From: Trichopria drosophilae
Taxonomy: Eukaryota; Arthropoda; Insecta; Hymenoptera; Diapriidae
Length of the DNA stretch: 64,000 bases
NCBI GenBank assembly: GCA_030407085.1
Contig: CM059585.1
Span: 6,379,001 to 6,443,000 of the forward strand
Reading direction: 5' to 3'
In this document: positions 63,225 through 64,000 of the stretch, one piece after another
Position numbering within the stretch: the first letter of the stretch is position 1
Layout: the number at the start of each line of letters is the position of its first letter
Position numbers and translations under genes: made by a program
The notes under the pieces: model-generated
The model's database searches: none
What the model saw: the letters and a program-made list of their open reading frames with translations, nothing else
What the model was told of the DNA's origin: nothing

Positions 63225-63613
63225 CCATCCGTGAATAAACCCACACGCCGTCACATTATTCGGACGCTTTTCATATCGAGTTGTTTGAGCAGTTTAATTT
63301 TTACCCTCCATCAAATGTGCTTCATGGCTAAAAGTTGGCCTCATAACATATCGCCATGATCAATAGCCAAACTTATATCTGACCAATTAAAAATATTCAT
63401 ATGAACTATGTATCAATCGGAGTAACAATTCATCTAACCAGAAATCATGACGTAGATCTAGTTGAAAACGTACACTGTGAGTGTAGCTGAATCTGTTAGG
63501 AAAATCTAAATAGAATTAAATAAACTAAACTAAACGAGCATTAGCTGACATACAAACAACTTTAGATCTAGATGATAGCAACATCAAGAATGTATTAAGG
63601 ATAGTTAGACATC

Positions 63614-63682
63614 CAGCTGGTAAATCTAGAGCACGCCAGTGCAATGACGGAAATTTAGGTGAAGCACCTGGAGCCGCAGCTG
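63614..63682. promoter_or_regulatory. Cluster of three E-boxes
   Basis: Seen: CAGCTG (63614-63619), CACCTG (63665-63670) and CAGCTG (63677-63682) in 69 bases. Known: bHLH dimers bind such sites, and clustered sites are common in insect enhancers. Function is inferred only. Confidence 0.25.
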
Positions 63683-64000
63683 GAAACCCACTTCTACGTT
63701 CATGTAAAAACTCAATAGCGACAATTAGATGCGTTCTATTTAGTAGTCTAATTATTGCCATTCAAAACATTCTAAAAATCAATAGAGGCGTAATTTTAAT
63801 TTAAATCTAAATTCTTAATTTCTTCATTTTGAGAGAACACCTAACGTTACTGTTTGTTAAATATATAGCCATAGCACGGTCATTTTCGCAAGCGTAAAGG
63901 CTGCAACACTTGCGTTAGCACTCGTTTCATAATGGACGTAACGAAATCATAATATCACGAAGATCGGCACGAGCGCCGAGAGATATTCTTCCTTATTTAC

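Larger units (their letters stand above)
39894..64000. other. Upstream flank (or upstream introns) of the Glut4EF-like gene
   Basis: Beyond the possible promoter exon, the CACGTG pair, the SINE at 48138-48347, the CpG-rich island near 57430-57850 and the weak features near 63 kb, no exon can be supported. A shared 15-base word CGACTTTCAAATTTC with similar left flanks occurs at 40298-40312 and 42406-42420. A tRNA T-arm-like word (GTTCGAGTCC, near 46661) is too isolated to call. If upstream coding exons exist they were not recognised. Confidence 0.5.

Overview
This is eukaryotic nuclear DNA, most likely from an insect and probably a hymenopteran (ant, bee or wasp). The background is AT-rich with many short CpG-dense blocks. 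It holds small inverted-repeat transposon relics, tRNA-derived SINEs and a decayed LINE, and one short TTAGG-type run. There are no operons, ribosome binding sites, CRISPR arrays or bacterial genes. The order is inferred from style only; no marker sequence fixes the species.

The one gene that can be recognised runs on the minus strand. Four exons (39730-39893, 19997-20217, 18793-19112, 15987-16064) join with matching splice phases into one continuous 259-codon frame. It carries the conserved blocks of the family formed by Drosophila Glut4EF and vertebrate SLC2A4RG (GEF/HDBP1), ZNF395 (HDBP2/PBF) and ZNF704. In order these are an IDVP motif, a CTAALVLMSLSCSP block, a TPSPPLS block, and a basic PRKKK stretch that in relatives lies just before the C2H2 zinc finger. 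The zinc finger was not found and probably lies beyond position 1. A possible promoter and 5' untranslated exon sit at about 40598-40710.

Most of the window is therefore intron or upstream flank of this gene. Positions 1-15986 lie downstream of the fourth exon and hold most of the mobile-element relics: a piggyBac-like MITE, a SINE, a LINE tail with RNase H, three TA-flanked MITEs and a tRNA-derived relic. The 2.7-kb intron at 16065-18792 holds a second tRNA-like relic and a CpG-dense block. The 19.5-kb intron at 20218-39729 holds a diverged tandem duplication, a second copy of one MITE, a 42-bp minisatellite and an AT-rich repeat zone. From 39894 to the end are the gene's upstream flank, paired CACGTG sites, a SINE with clear target-site duplications, and a weak candidate terminal exon of a plus-strand gene at 63040-63224.

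No new multi-gene system is visible. The most interesting idea is regulatory. The word GCCGGCG, reported as the binding site of the vertebrate members of this family, occurs at ten places around this gene, including a palindromic double site about 0.5 kb upstream of the possible promoter, which would fit autoregulation.
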